In this document: positions 1 through 7,344 of the stretch, piece by piece | Layout of the letters: the number at the start of each line of letters is the position of its first letter | Position numbering within the stretch: the stretch's first letter is position 1 | From: Prorocentrum cordatum | Taxonomy: Eukaryota > Sar > Dinophyceae > Prorocentrales > Prorocentraceae | Length of the DNA stretch: 25,000 bases | Assembly: GCA_963575745.1 (NCBI GenBank) | Contig: CAUYUJ010022086.1 | Coordinates: 1-25,000, forward strand | Direction: 5' to 3' | Made by a program: the position numbers and the translations under genes | The notes under the pieces: model-generated | The model's input: the letters and a program-made list of their open reading frames with translations, nothing else | The model's database searches: none | Told to the model about the DNA's origin: nothing

Positions 1-34
1 TCCTCCTCCTCCTCCTCCTCCTCCTCCTCCTCCT
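1..34. repeat. (TCC)n microsatellite at the window edge
   Basis: Perfect TCC repeat of about 11 units, cut by the window start. The same motif recurs at 11438-11487, 13773-13866, 15094-15133 and 21581 onward; the last two flank the tyrosine-recombinase retroelement. Confidence 0.95.
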
Positions 35-356
35 GGACGTGGTGGGGGCCTGCGTGGAGGCCGACCGCCCTCCTCGACTGGACGTGAGAGTGACCTTTCG
101 CCGGAGTGACCTTCCCAGACACCCGGCGTCGTGAAAGAGTCACGACGGGAGGTGTTTCGTCATTTTCGGCCTCTGGAGGTCCTCGCCGGGCCTCGGGGCC
201 GTCAAAAAACGGCTCAGGATGCAAAACCGGCCCTGGGGAAAGGGTCCAGACCTCTGGGGGTCGACGTCGTGAAAAAATCACGACGTCGGGGGTCTGGGCC
301 CTTTGGTGCGGGCACGGATGGGCCCCTCAGATGGCTGAAAACGAAGCGGTAGCAGT
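35..356. other. No gene recognised; two short hairpins
   Basis: GC-rich sequence with no recognisable protein. Two related hairpins are visible: arms CGTCGTGA/TCACGACG at 127-134 and 140-147, and arms of 11 bp at 262-272 and 278-288 around an A-rich loop. Open frames here are short and mutually overlapping, so I do not call them genes. Confidence 0.6.
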
Positions 357-543
357 GACGAACGAACAACACACACCCATACCCATACGGGGGTCGTTGG
401 GAGGAGGACTGGCTAGGGGTATGGGTGCGGGCTGTCGGACCCTAGGGAACGCTCCCGTTCGAGCGGGGACCCCCATCCGACAACACGCACCCATAGCCCT
501 TTCCGATCCCCCTGTGGGTATGGGTGTGTGTTGTTGGTTCGTC
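357..543. mobile_element. Nested foldback element (MITE-like)
   Basis: The outer arms at 357-384 and 516-543 are inverted copies with one mismatch in 28 bases, built around CACACACCCATACCC. A second inverted pair lies inside: 417-440 against 476-499, also carrying the GGGTATGGGTG motif. The four-part nesting is like that at 5707-5862, although the sequences differ. There is no coding capacity and no convincing target-site duplication. This is probably a non-autonomous DNA transposon or foldback. Confidence 0.7.
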
Positions 544-689
544 AAGCAGCGGCTTGCGCGCCCAGGTTTGTTCCCCCCGCGGCCACCAAAGGTCACTCTT
601 ACCTCTTACCCAGGGTCGCTCTTGCGTATGGCCGACCGCCGCGGCAGGCCCTCCGGGTGCTGCGGCTCGTCGCGAGGCCTGCACCAGCA

Positions 690-885
690 CAGCAGGGTGA
701 AGTCGGGCGTGTCCCTCTACAGGGGCATTGTCGACGAAAAATAAAGGATACCCCCAAAGTATCCCCAAAAAGTCCAAACACACTTAAAAAATAGTCCCCA
801 GAATATTTTTTGATTATTTTTTGGGTATTTCTATTTTTCGTCGAAAATCCCCCTGTAGGGGGACAGGCCCGACTTCACAGCAGGG
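690..885. mobile_element. MITE with 8-bp target-site duplication
   Basis: The element spans 698-877 (180 bp). Its terminal inverted repeats of about 46 bp start TGAAGTCGGGC and end GCCCGACTTCA, with about four mismatches. It is flanked by a perfect 8-bp direct repeat CAGCAGGG at 690-697 and 878-885. The centre is AT-rich, unlike its surroundings, and has no ORF. An 8-bp duplication is typical of hAT-type (also P-type) transposition, so this is likely a non-autonomous member of such a family; the superfamily call is inference. Confidence 0.85.
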
Positions 886-1391
886 CTGGACTGGACCTGA
901 ATGGTGTTTATGGTGACTCCGTCGGCCGTTTTCGTTTCGAATTCGTTCTGTGGCAAGGGCGGATCGAAGACGAAGCGAGGGAAAACGAAACCAGCACGAA
1001 GACGAAAAGCACCGTCTAGGTTCAGCCCTGCAGCACAACGCGCGCACGCCGCACGCGCAGGCCATGCTTGTGATGGTGCGCACGCCGATGACAGCCACGA
1101 CGAGCATCCAGGGCACCTCGTTGTCACGGGAGGGTTCCGCACGCGCTTCCTCGTCCGCCCGCACCCTGGCCGTCATCGCTGCCACCGATGCTGCTCGTGC
1201 CAACCTCTGTGTGCCGTGTGTGTCCCCGCACTTGTCGTCTTCGGCTCCCTCTGGATACTCTCGACCTGGTTGACCACCTCGCTCTCTGCCGCGTTGGTCT
1301 CGTCGAAGTCAGCCGCCGCGTCCGCCAAGTCTTGGTCTGCCTTGGCGCGATCCTTCTGGCTTATCTTATTGCCCGCCGTGAACGTCGCATC
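886..1391 (-). pseudogene. C-terminal tail of the copia-like polyprotein
   Basis: Downstream of RNase H the reading frame hits a TAA at 1389-1391, where the sequence reads HALK-stop-DATFTAG. Relatives of this family, as I recall them, have an aromatic residue there, so a single substitution may have made the stop. The same frame continues into a charged segment. After a further frameshift, a hydrophobic stretch (VPWMLVVAVIGV) near 1100-1060 looks like a membrane segment. Function of the tail is unknown. No LTR was recognised. Confidence 0.45.
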
Positions 1392-1954
1392 TTACTTCAG
1401 CGCGTGTTTCATCCTCCTCAGCTTGTCCACGAGCTGCTTCCGAACCTGCAGCTTTGTCAGCCCGTCCGCCATTTGCTGGTATGTGTTAGTCCAGTGCCAC
1501 ACACCGCCGAAATCCTTCATCTTCACGTTCGCTTGCAGGATCTCGATGCCGGTCCTGCGCTTAGTCAGCCCGCCCGCTGGTGTTTGTGAATTCGCGCCTT
1601 CGCGTCCGTGATACACGGACTTCGCCCTAGCACACCCAGCATCCTTTTGCCCGTAAGCTGCATCATTGGAAAGAGCATGGTCGTCAACATCGTCTTCGTG
1701 ACCTCAGGGCATCCACCACGTTGGCCGCAGATTGCGCCTCGCCCGCCAGAGAGCTCCGACAGATGTGCGCCAATTTCTTGCTCGCCCAGTCGATTATCAC
1801 AAGGAACATCGGCTCGCCCTCGTCGATCCGCTCGCCCTCGAGACTCCTTGAGACTCGCCGTTCTGCCTCGTCGCTCACGACGCGTCCCAGTAAACTCAAA
1901 GTCGCAGCAGTTGCGACTTGGCGACTTACCTGATACGACTGCCCACGTCTCCAC
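1392..1954 (-). pseudogene. Copia-like RNase H domain, frameshifted
   Basis: Two frames carry recognisable pieces. The first, near 1830-1690, contains DWASKKL, HICRSSLAGEAQ and VVDAL, matching the Copia RNase H stretch with the SSLAAE-type motif. The second, 1680-1392, contains SPCITDAKA (acidic motif), KRRTGIEI and QQMADGLTKLQVRKQLVD, the usual Copia RNase H end around ADGLTK. At least one frameshift separates them. The domain would degrade RNA in the RNA-DNA hybrid during reverse transcription; this copy cannot make an intact protein. Confidence 0.75.
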
Positions 1955-1998
1955 TCGCTTTCAGGAGCCGCAATGACTTGTTGGCTTCAATAAACTGC

Positions 1999-2210
1999 TC
2001 ACGGTCGCCTTGCGCATGTCGCCTTGAGCAAACAAAATCGTTGCCGCCGCCTGCGCCGCCTACTGCGATGCCATGCCGGCCATTGCATGGTGCCGTTCAG
2101 CCCACGAAGCTGGCTGATCTCCCTCAGTGTGCACTGGTCGTCCCGGTGAATGCGGCGCACCTTCTCGACCTGGGACTGTGTTCCCCATGCCACAAAACAT
2201 TATTCTCTTG
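1999..2210 (-). pseudogene. Copia-like RT, C-terminal end
   Basis: The minus-strand frame reads QCTLREISQLRGLNGTMQWPAWH, matching the Copia RT thumb region where a leucine-rich motif precedes an L-Q/M-W-x-A segment. It lies directly upstream, in the sense of the element, of the RNase H fragment. It is separated from the RT core at 3166 onward by the minisatellite at 2237-3157, which has split the domain. Short and degenerate, so the boundaries are rough. Confidence 0.6.
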
Positions 2211-2228
2211 CACAGCTGTGCTCTAGAG

Positions 2229-3165
2229 CTCGGACATTTTTATTTTCGTCGTTCGTCGTGTCGTTCGTCCCCCTCGCCCCCCCCCTGTCCACGCTTCCCA
2301 GGGTAGCCCCCCTGGGCCACGGAACCCTTTTTTTTCGTCGTTCGTCGTGTCGTTCGTCCCCCTCGCCCCCCCCGTCCCCCTCGCCCCCCCCCCCTGTCCA
2401 CGCTTCCCAGGGTACCCCTCGCCCCCCCCCCCTGTCCACGCTTCCCAGGGTAGCCCCCCTGGGCCACGGAACCCTTTATTTTCGTCGTTCGTCGTGTCGT
2501 TCGTCCCCTCGCCCCCCTCCCGCCCCCCTCGCCCCCCCCCCCTGTCCACGCTTCCCAGGGGTAGCCCGCCCTTTATTTTACCCGTCGTGTGTTCGTCCCC
2601 CTCGCCCCCCCCCTGTCCACGCTTCCCAGGGTAGCCCCCCTGGGCCACGGAACCCTTTATTTTCGTCGTTCGTCGTGTCGTTCGTCCCCCTCGCCCCCCC
2701 CCCGTCCCCCTCGCCCCCCCCCCTGTCCACGCTTCCCAGGGTACCCCTCGCCCCCCCCCCCTGTCCACGCTTCCCACGGGTAGCCCCCCTGGGCCACGGA
2801 ACCCTTTATTTTCGTCGTTCGTCGTGTCGTTCGTCCTCCTCGCCCCCCCCCCCCTGTCCACGCTTCCAGGGTAGCCCCCCTGGGCCACGGAAACCCTTTA
2901 TTTTCGTCGTTCGTCGTCCCCCTCGCCCCCCCCCCCCCTGTCCACGCTTCCCAGGGTAGCCCCCCTGGGCCACGGAACCCTTTATTTTCGTCGTTCGTCG
3001 TGTCGTTCGTCCCCCCACCCCCCCCTGTCCACGCTTCCCAGGGTAGCCCCCCTGGGCCACTTTTATTTTCGTGTCGTGTCGTGTCGTGTCGTTCGTCCCC
3101 CTGCCCCCCCCCCTCTGCCCCCCCCCGCCCAGGCTTCCCAGGGCAGCCCCCCTGAGCCTCGGACA
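2229..3165. repeat. GC-rich minisatellite array splitting the copia RT
   Basis: About ten imperfect units, mostly 80-110 bp, each carrying CTGTCCACGCTTCCCAGG, a C-run of variable length and TTATTTTCGTCGTTCGTC. Units contain the palindrome CCCAGGGTAGCCCCCCTGGG. The octamer CTCGGACA occurs at both ends (2229-2236 and 3158-3165), but the unit itself has a related CACGGAACC at that place, so the octamer may be unit homology rather than a target duplication. Long open frames here, rich in Pro or Gly, reflect base composition and are not genes. Confidence 0.9.
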
Positions 3166-3327
3166 CCTTTGTGCAAGAGCCAGGGCACGCGTGCCACTTG
3201 TTTTGATTCGAGAGCTCCCGCTTTCCTGACTTGAAGCGCTTGCTCGAGGCCTGCACTCGGTCCAGGAAGGCTCCTTCGTGCGCCTGCTTGTCGGTGAGGT
3301 CGGCCTCGCACTCCGAGTTCTCAACTA
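3166..3327 (-). pseudogene. Copia-like RT segment after the VDD motif
   Basis: The minus-strand frame reads VENSECEADLTDKQAHEGAF and then SSKRFKSGKREL, the region that follows the catalytic VDD motif in Copia RTs (a short connector, then F-x-x-G). It continues the frame ending DFIGV on the other side of the MITE at 3328-3504, which shows that the MITE jumped into an existing RT gene. Confidence 0.65.
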
Positions 3328-3504
3328 CAGTCGGGGCCCTGAAGAAGGAACCCTTTTTGTTGGGGAGGGGCTCCGTGTTCCTTAGTTGCTTTACAGTGCT
3401 TCTTGGGTTTTCATGAGGTTTTCCATGGAAGATCGGAGTTTAATAATATATGGGAAAAAAGCCTCGTTCCTTATCTATCGTTCCTTAGGTCAACGCCCCG
3501 GCTG
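3328..3504 (+). mobile_element. Tc1/mariner-like MITE, copy A
   Basis: Begins CAGTCGGGGC and ends GCCCCGGCTG, flanked by TA on both sides (3326-3327 and 3505-3506). It shares its whole length with copies at 4127-4302 and 6437-6612: a conserved GGGGCTCCGTGTTCCT stretch near the left end and CCTCGTTCCT near the right. TA duplication with CAGT termini is the Tc1/mariner signature. There is no ORF, so mobilisation would need a transposase in trans. It interrupts RT just after the VDD motif. Confidence 0.85.
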
Positions 3505-3880
3505 TACGCCGATGAAGTCGTCCACATGCAGGCCCAGCACGCCGTCCAGGATGTAGCACTGACTGTCGCCCGACTCCCAGACCAGGAGGGGATCGTCTCC
3601 TTTGACCGCCAGCCCGAACGACAGGGAGCAGCATTTGTCCAGCTCGTGCTGCAGGAGCCCGATGTCGATCGTGGCCTCCGTGATGGTCTGGTTCCACCGG
3701 CGTGGGACCCGCACGTCTCCGAAAGCGGGCTTCAGCATCTGCAAGAGTTGGTCCTCCTTCAAGCCCATGAGCTTCGCCAGACGCCCCCGAACATCCTCAG
3801 TCGTCCTGCTGAAGATCCCCACGCCTCCTTCGCGAACGTCCATGGACTGTAGGAGCGCACTCTTGACGTTGGCCACCACG
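3505..3880 (-). pseudogene. Copia-like RT core with VDD catalytic motif
   Basis: The minus-strand frame contains, in order, ANVKSALLQS (like the Copia DVKSAFLQG region, apparently missing some residues), TTEDVRGRLAKLMGLKEDQL, LKPAFGDVRVPRRW (the K-x-x-YGL-x-x-AxRxW equivalent), LLQHELDKC and LGLHVDDFIG at 3531-3502, where VDD is the catalytic motif. Reverse transcriptase copies the element's RNA into DNA. The first part has been tandemly triplicated (3736-4126 plus remnants), and 145 bp is not a multiple of three, so this destroys the frame. Confidence 0.8.
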
Positions 3881-4126
3881 CATCTGCAAGAGTTGGTCCT
3901 CCTTCAAGCCCACGAGCTTCGCCAGACGCCCCCGAACATCCTCAGTCGTCCTGCTGAAGATCCCCACGCCTCCTTCGCGTACGTCCATGGACTGTAGGAG
4001 CGCACTCTTGACGTTGGCCACCACGCATCTGCAAGAGTTGGTCCTCCTTCAAGCCCACGAGCTTCGCCAGACGCCCCCGAACATCCTTAGTCGCCCTGCT
4101 GAAGATCCCCACGCCTCCTTCGCGTA
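3736..4126 (-). repeat. 145-bp tandem triplication within copia RT
   Basis: Units start with CATCTGCAAGAGTTGG at 3736, 3881 and 4026. Units 1 and 2 are 145 bp each; unit 3 runs about 100 bp to 4126, is interrupted by a MITE and resumes at 4305. Unit 1 has CATGAGC and CGAACGTCC where units 2 and 3 have CACGAGC, and unit 2 has CGTACGTCC. Unit 2 at 3980-3981 therefore preserves the empty TA site used by MITE copy B. Confidence 0.9.
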
Positions 4127-4302
4127 CAGTCGGGGCGCTGAAGAAGGAACCCTTCTCGTTGGGGAAGGGCTCCGTGTTCCTTGATAGCTTCACAGCCTGC
4201 CTTGGGTTTTCCCACGGTTTTCGATGGGGAATCGAAGGTTAACCTGTGGGAAATAGGGGCCTCGTTCCTTATTTAGGGTTCCTTAGATCAAGCCGAATAC
4301 TG
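4127..4302 (+). mobile_element. Tc1/mariner-like MITE, copy B, with paralogous empty site
   Basis: Begins CAGTCGGGGC, ends CCGAATACTG, flanked by TA at 4125-4126 and 4303-4304. The uninterrupted sequence TTCGCGTACGTCC in tandem unit 2 (around 3975-3987) is the same site without the insert, which directly demonstrates the insertion and its TA duplication. The right inverted repeat has drifted from the left (CCGAATACTG instead of CCCCGACTG). Confidence 0.88.
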
Positions 4303-4327
4303 TACGTCCTTGGACTGTAGGAGCGCA

Positions 4328-4480
4328 CCCTTTTCGTTGGGAAGGGGCTCCGCGTTGCTTAAGTGTCTCACAGCTTGCCTCAGGCTTTCCTCATGTTTTC
4401 GACAGGAAATCGAAGGTTAACCTATGGGAAATAGGGGCCTCGTTCCTTATTTAGGGTTCCTTAGGTCAAGCCGAATACTG
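4328..4480 (+). mobile_element. Tc1/mariner-like MITE, copy C, left end missing
   Basis: Matches copy B from its internal CCCTT(T/C)TCGTTGGG stretch to the right end CCGAATACTG at 4471-4480, but lacks the left terminus. The host stretch GTCCTTGGACTG with GCAGGAGCGCAC follows both B and C. The simplest explanation is a tandem duplication of the right part of MITE plus host, about 178 bp, and not an independent insertion. Confidence 0.75.
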
Positions 4481-4619
4481 TGCGTCCTTGGACTGCAGGA
4501 GCGCACTCCTGACGTTGGCCGCCACGAGCAGCATGAGGTACCTGGCCAGCCTGGTGGGCGTGGGGCTCGCCTCCTCGACGTTCGTGCCAGTCTCGGAAGC
4601 CGGGCAGGGGCTGCTGACT
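4481..4619 (-). pseudogene. Copia-like RT, segment before ANVRSALLQS
   Basis: The minus-strand frame reads EEASPTPTRLARYLMLLVAA and continues into ANVRSALLQSKD. Copia RTs have the same order: a PT-x-SR-like stretch and a hydrophobic helix before the first RT acidic motif. It joins naturally to the ARVILQGF segment on the far side of the foldback at 4620-5026. Confidence 0.65.
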
Positions 4620-5026
4620 CCGTGGCTGCTAAAGTCGACCTCCGGGAAGTCGTCTTCGTCCTTCCGGGAGGAAGCCCGTTGATTCTTTCGCGTGCCGCGC
4701 CTCGTTCCGGGAAGTTGTCTTCGTCCTTCCGGGAAGAAGCCCGTTGACTCTTTTCGGGGGCGGAAAAGAGGGGGGTGATGAGGGCGATGACTAGGGGGGG
4801 GTGGATATCATGGCGGGGCCATGATATTTCCCCAGATTTCATGGCGCCTCCTCTTATTTCATTACGCCCCTGGCCCTCCCGCTGGGCCGCGCACATGCCG
4901 CGGGTCATGATTTGCACCCCCCCCTCTTGGACACCCCCCTCTTGGCCGCTCCCGATCTTTCGCGTGCCGCGCCTCATTCTGGGAAGTTGTTTTTTCCTTC
5001 CGGGAGGGCCGTTTTAGCAGCCACGG
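4620..5026. mobile_element. Foldback-like insert in copia RT
   Basis: Fourteen-base inverted ends CCGTGGCTGCTAAA (4620-4633) and TTTAGCAGCCACGG (5013-5026) enclose 407 bp. Inside, a unit beginning GGGAAGTYGTCTTCG occurs at 4644 and 4709, and a third, diverged copy (GGGAAGTTGTTTTTTCC) at 4981. A further palindromic motif ATCATGGCGGGGCCATGAT lies near 4808-4826. RT coding sequence is recognisable immediately on both sides, so this is an insert. No clear target duplication was seen. Confidence 0.6.
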
Positions 5027-5195
5027 TTTTAGCGGCCCTCGCCCAGCTTCCGACAGTCACCTCATCCAGGTGGAAACCCTGCAGGATCACCCGAGCGTCT
5101 GCCTCTCGGGCTCGGTCTTTCATCTTCCACTTCGGCAAGAACCTCACAGGGCAAATCTCGTCTATCTTGGCATCGTCTCGCTCACTGCTTGCCAC
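5027..5195 (-). pseudogene. Copia-like RT N-terminal segment
   Basis: The minus-strand frame reads ICPVRFLPKWKMKDRAREAD and then ARVILQGFHLDEVT. The Copia RT opening has the same shape: basic residues, K-ARLV-x-x-GF, then a polar stretch. It continues to SWARAAK and meets the foldback insert. Confidence 0.7.
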
Positions 5196-5229
5196 GCTTG
5201 ATTATTCATCCAAGGGGTAGCAGCGCCTT

Positions 5230-5444
5230 TGTCTTCGCCTCGTCGAACTGCTTTCTCGCGTCGTCGGTCAGCCTACCGAACACACAGAACACCACTGACT
5301 GCCTCATCTTGTCGGGTCATCCGTGCACTCGACCTGCGGGACCGTCGCAGGTCCTTTCCAGTAGCTCATGATGAGGTCGTTCTCGCCCTTGTCGCGCCGC
5401 CGCTGAAACTCCTGCGACAACGGTCTGTTCTCTCCACCCACCAA
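5230..5444 (-). pseudogene. Copia-like integrase-RT linker
   Basis: The minus-strand frame reads SQEFQRRRDKGENDLIMSYW then KGPATVPQVE, resembling the integrase C-terminal region, where a W-x-GPA-x-V motif follows a basic segment. A TGA ends it near 5310. Only the GPATV-like motif and the position between integrase and RT support the call. Confidence 0.5.
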
Positions 5445-5584
5445 ACCACCCCAACCCAACCCGAAGGGTCTGATTTACCCTCGGTTTCTAGTGGGGGGGG
5501 TGTCCGGGAACATCGAAAAAACACATATTGAGCCCATACCCCCCCCAACCCGAAATTCGGGTCTTCGGGTTGGGTTGGGGTGGT
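5445..5584. mobile_element. MITE with perfect 22-bp inverted repeats, copy 1
   Basis: Terminal arms at 5445-5466 (starting ACCACCCCAACCCAACC) and 5563-5584 are perfect inverted copies; looser similarity continues about 10-14 bases outward. An inner CCCGAAATTCGGG palindrome abuts the right arm. A second copy, with the same ends but a diverged centre, lies at 8299-8434. Shared sequence GGTAGTCAT just outside the right arm of both copies suggests that the true right end is slightly further out. No ORF. Confidence 0.85.
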
Positions 5585-5706
5585 CTGGCAGGTAGTCATG
5601 TTCTTCGCCGCCAGCGCCTTTCGCACTGCCCTGGACATGCCGGCTGCCAGGAAGGCCTTGCCAGCGCACCTCCGGCGCGCCAGGTTCTCGCATGCCTAGA
5701 TCGGGC
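5585..5706 (-). pseudogene. Copia-like integrase C-terminal fragment
   Basis: The minus-strand frame reads ENLARRRCAGKAFLAAGMSR and AVRKALAAKN, an Arg/Lys/Ala-rich helix of the kind found in Copia integrase C-terminal regions before the GPA motif. The call rests mainly on its position between integrase core and linker. Confidence 0.4.
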
Positions 5707-5862
5707 GAAGAGAACTATGCGCATGCACCGATCCTGGCAAAGTCCATCCTTGACCCAGGATCGGTGCATATACCTTCCTAGCCAAGGTAGGAGGGCGTAT
5801 GCACCGATCCTGGGCTCAGCATGGGCCTGGCCAGAATCGGTGTATGTGCATAGCTCTCTTTC
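5707..5862. mobile_element. Nested foldback element with four copies of TGCACCGATCCTGG
   Basis: The outer arms at 5707-5738 and 5830-5862 are inverted copies with several mismatches. An inner inverted pair of about 30 bases lies near 5751-5780 and 5787-5817 around the tiny loop GCCAAGG. The TGCACCGATCCTGG motif or its inverse therefore appears four times. The transcript would fold into a long double hairpin. No ORF. The architecture parallels 357-543. Confidence 0.75.
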
Positions 5863-6241
5863 CTCTAACCAACACCCAAATCGGCGGTATGCATCTACCG
5901 AGGGAAGAAGATCCCGATCTCGGTGATGGTGGTAATAATCTGGCTTCAAAGTGACCGAAATATTGCCACCAACACCGAAATCCAGGATCATCGTCCCCAT
6001 GTGGAGGCAACCCCCTGGGTTGGTGGTGGTGCCCATTTCTAGGCCTCCAAGGTTCTGGTAGAACTCCTCGTCATTCAGGAGGGAAAAAACACACAGACAC
6101 AATTAATCCTCGATTCCCAGGAAAATATGGGAATTGGGGGGGAAGACAAAAACCCAGAAAATATGGGAAAATATGGGGACTATTTTTATTTGTGTGTATT
6201 TATTTGTGTGTCCTAATTTCCCTCTAGTCATGCGCTGACCC
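5863..6241. other. No gene recognised; AT-rich stretch
   Basis: A minus-strand open frame passes through 5930-6100 but shows no motif I recognise. From about 6110 to 6235 the sequence becomes AT-rich, with GAAAATATGGGAA repeats and TATTTGTGTG repeated twice, unlike its GC-rich neighbours. It may be another degraded non-autonomous insert. Confidence 0.5.
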
Positions 6242-6328
6242 CGAAAACCCACCCCCACCCCCAGTCCCGACCCCCCGGATCGAGGGTTCGGAAATGGGGT
6301 CGGGACTGGGGGTGGGGGTGGGTTTTCG
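6242..6328. mobile_element. Perfect 33-bp palindrome with 21-base loop
   Basis: The arms 6242-6274 (starting CGAAAACCCACCCCCACC) and 6296-6328 are perfect inverted copies; the loop is 6275-6295. Such perfection suggests a recent insertion or active maintenance. It is probably a tiny foldback or MITE in the integrase region; no target duplication is evident. Confidence 0.85.
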
Positions 6329-6436
6329 CCTTCTCAAACGCAGCCGATTCCTCGTATCGCAGGGCAACTCGCACCGTCACCTTCAACTGGTCGTCGTGTC
6401 GATCTTAGTGATGTCGGGCGATCTGCTCCCGTCGTG
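6329..6436 (-). pseudogene. Copia-like integrase segment between two inserts
   Basis: The minus-strand frame reads ARREQIARHH, then a stop, then DDQLKVTVRVALRYEESAAF. It follows the integrase motif ESNHQV across the MITE at 6437-6612 and fits the basic QIAR-like helix after the catalytic Glu. The evidence is positional plus weak similarity. Confidence 0.4.
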
Positions 6437-6612
6437 CAGTCGGGGCCCTGAAGAAGGAGCCCTTCTCGTCGGGGAGGGGCTCCGTGTTCCTGAAGTGTTT
6501 CACAGCTTCCCTTAGATTTTCCTTAGGTCTTCGACACGAAATCGAAGTTCAACTTGTGGAAACCAGGGGCCTCGTTCCTAATTTAGGGTTCCTTAGGTCA
6601 ACGCCCCGACTG
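6437..6612 (+). mobile_element. Tc1/mariner-like MITE, copy D
   Basis: Begins CAGTCGGGGC and ends GCCCCGACTG with well-preserved inverted ends. The right flank is TA (6613-6614); the left flank is TG (6435-6436), a likely one-base decay of TA. It inserts immediately after the integrase ESNHQV sequence. Same orientation as copies A to C. Confidence 0.85.
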
Positions 6613-6615
6613 TAC

Positions 6616-6990
6616 TTGGTGGTTACTTTCGAGAATACCCGATCGGTGGTACGCATCTCTCGGAGTGAAAACCAGCTTGATCTGCCTGTCTTCGCACCAG
6701 TTCCCGAACTCCTCGCTCACTTGCGCTCTGCTCTGATCTGCTCGTATCCTTGCCGGTGCGCCTGCCCACTGAATCCAATGTTTCTCGATCGCCTTCATAT
6801 CCGTTGTGTCCTCCTCGTCTTTCACCGCGACGTCCACCTCGTACCTCGAGTTTTCGTCCATGATAGTGAAGATCAGCTTGTGCTTCTCGCGCCACATGAT
6901 GTGGAACGTGCCGATTTCAACCGTGTCATTGAAGCCACTGTCGCAACCCTTACGGACTTGGGCCTCTGCCTCTTGAGGCGCACCTCGCAA
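6616..6990 (-). pseudogene. Copia-like integrase catalytic core
   Basis: The frame reads GFNDTVEIGTFHIMW, IMDENSRYEVDVAV, HWIQWAGAPARIRADQSRAQ, KLVFTPRDAYHRSGILESNH. This is the retroviral-type integrase fold: second catalytic Asp in RADQS and catalytic Glu in ILESNH. The first Asp, expected in the VEI-x-TF strand, is apparently Gly here (VEIGTF), which would inactivate the enzyme. The frame is shifted relative to the upstream zinc-binding part. Integrase would insert the element's cDNA into DNA. Confidence 0.8.
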
Positions 6991-7343
6991 ATGTATATCC
7001 TTGCACAGCTGATCAAGCGATCGTCCACATTCATCTCCTCCAGTGCCGCTGCCATCGCCTCACTTGATGGATGGCCCATCTGGATGTGGTCATTCTCTAC
7101 CCACTTGACCTCGTCGATCGTGAACTTCTCGGACAGGGTCTTCCAGACCTCTTTGTGCTCCGTCTTGTCCAGGTCCTCATGGGTCATCTCCTCCACCGCG
7201 GAGCCTGACCCGTTCTGCGGGTCGTCCACGATGCAAGTGGCCGCTTGGAACGCCATGCGTCTTGGGTAATCCTCCACTCGCGCATATTGTGAGCTCCTTC
7301 TAGTATGATAATGCATGCGTATCCTTGCAGCTGCAGCGCCTCT
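6991..7343 (-). pseudogene. Copia-like pre-integrase (zinc-binding) domain
   Basis: The frame contains ARVEDYPRRMAFQAA, TIDEVKWVENDHIQMGHPSS and LISCARIYICEVRLKRQRP. This matches the H-x-x-GHPS start of the gag-pre-integrase zinc finger; the CxxC half is degraded (one Cys appears replaced in IYICEV). The frame then shifts near 6960 before the integrase core. Confidence 0.65.
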
Positions 7344-7344
7344 A

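Noticed and set aside
2150-2959. Long Pro-rich and Gly-rich open frames on both strands
   Set aside because: Translations of the minisatellite array; no domain and the frames depend on C-run length.
2229-3165. CTCGGACA octamers as a target-site duplication of the minisatellite
   Set aside because: The repeat unit has a related sequence at the same place, so the match may be unit homology.
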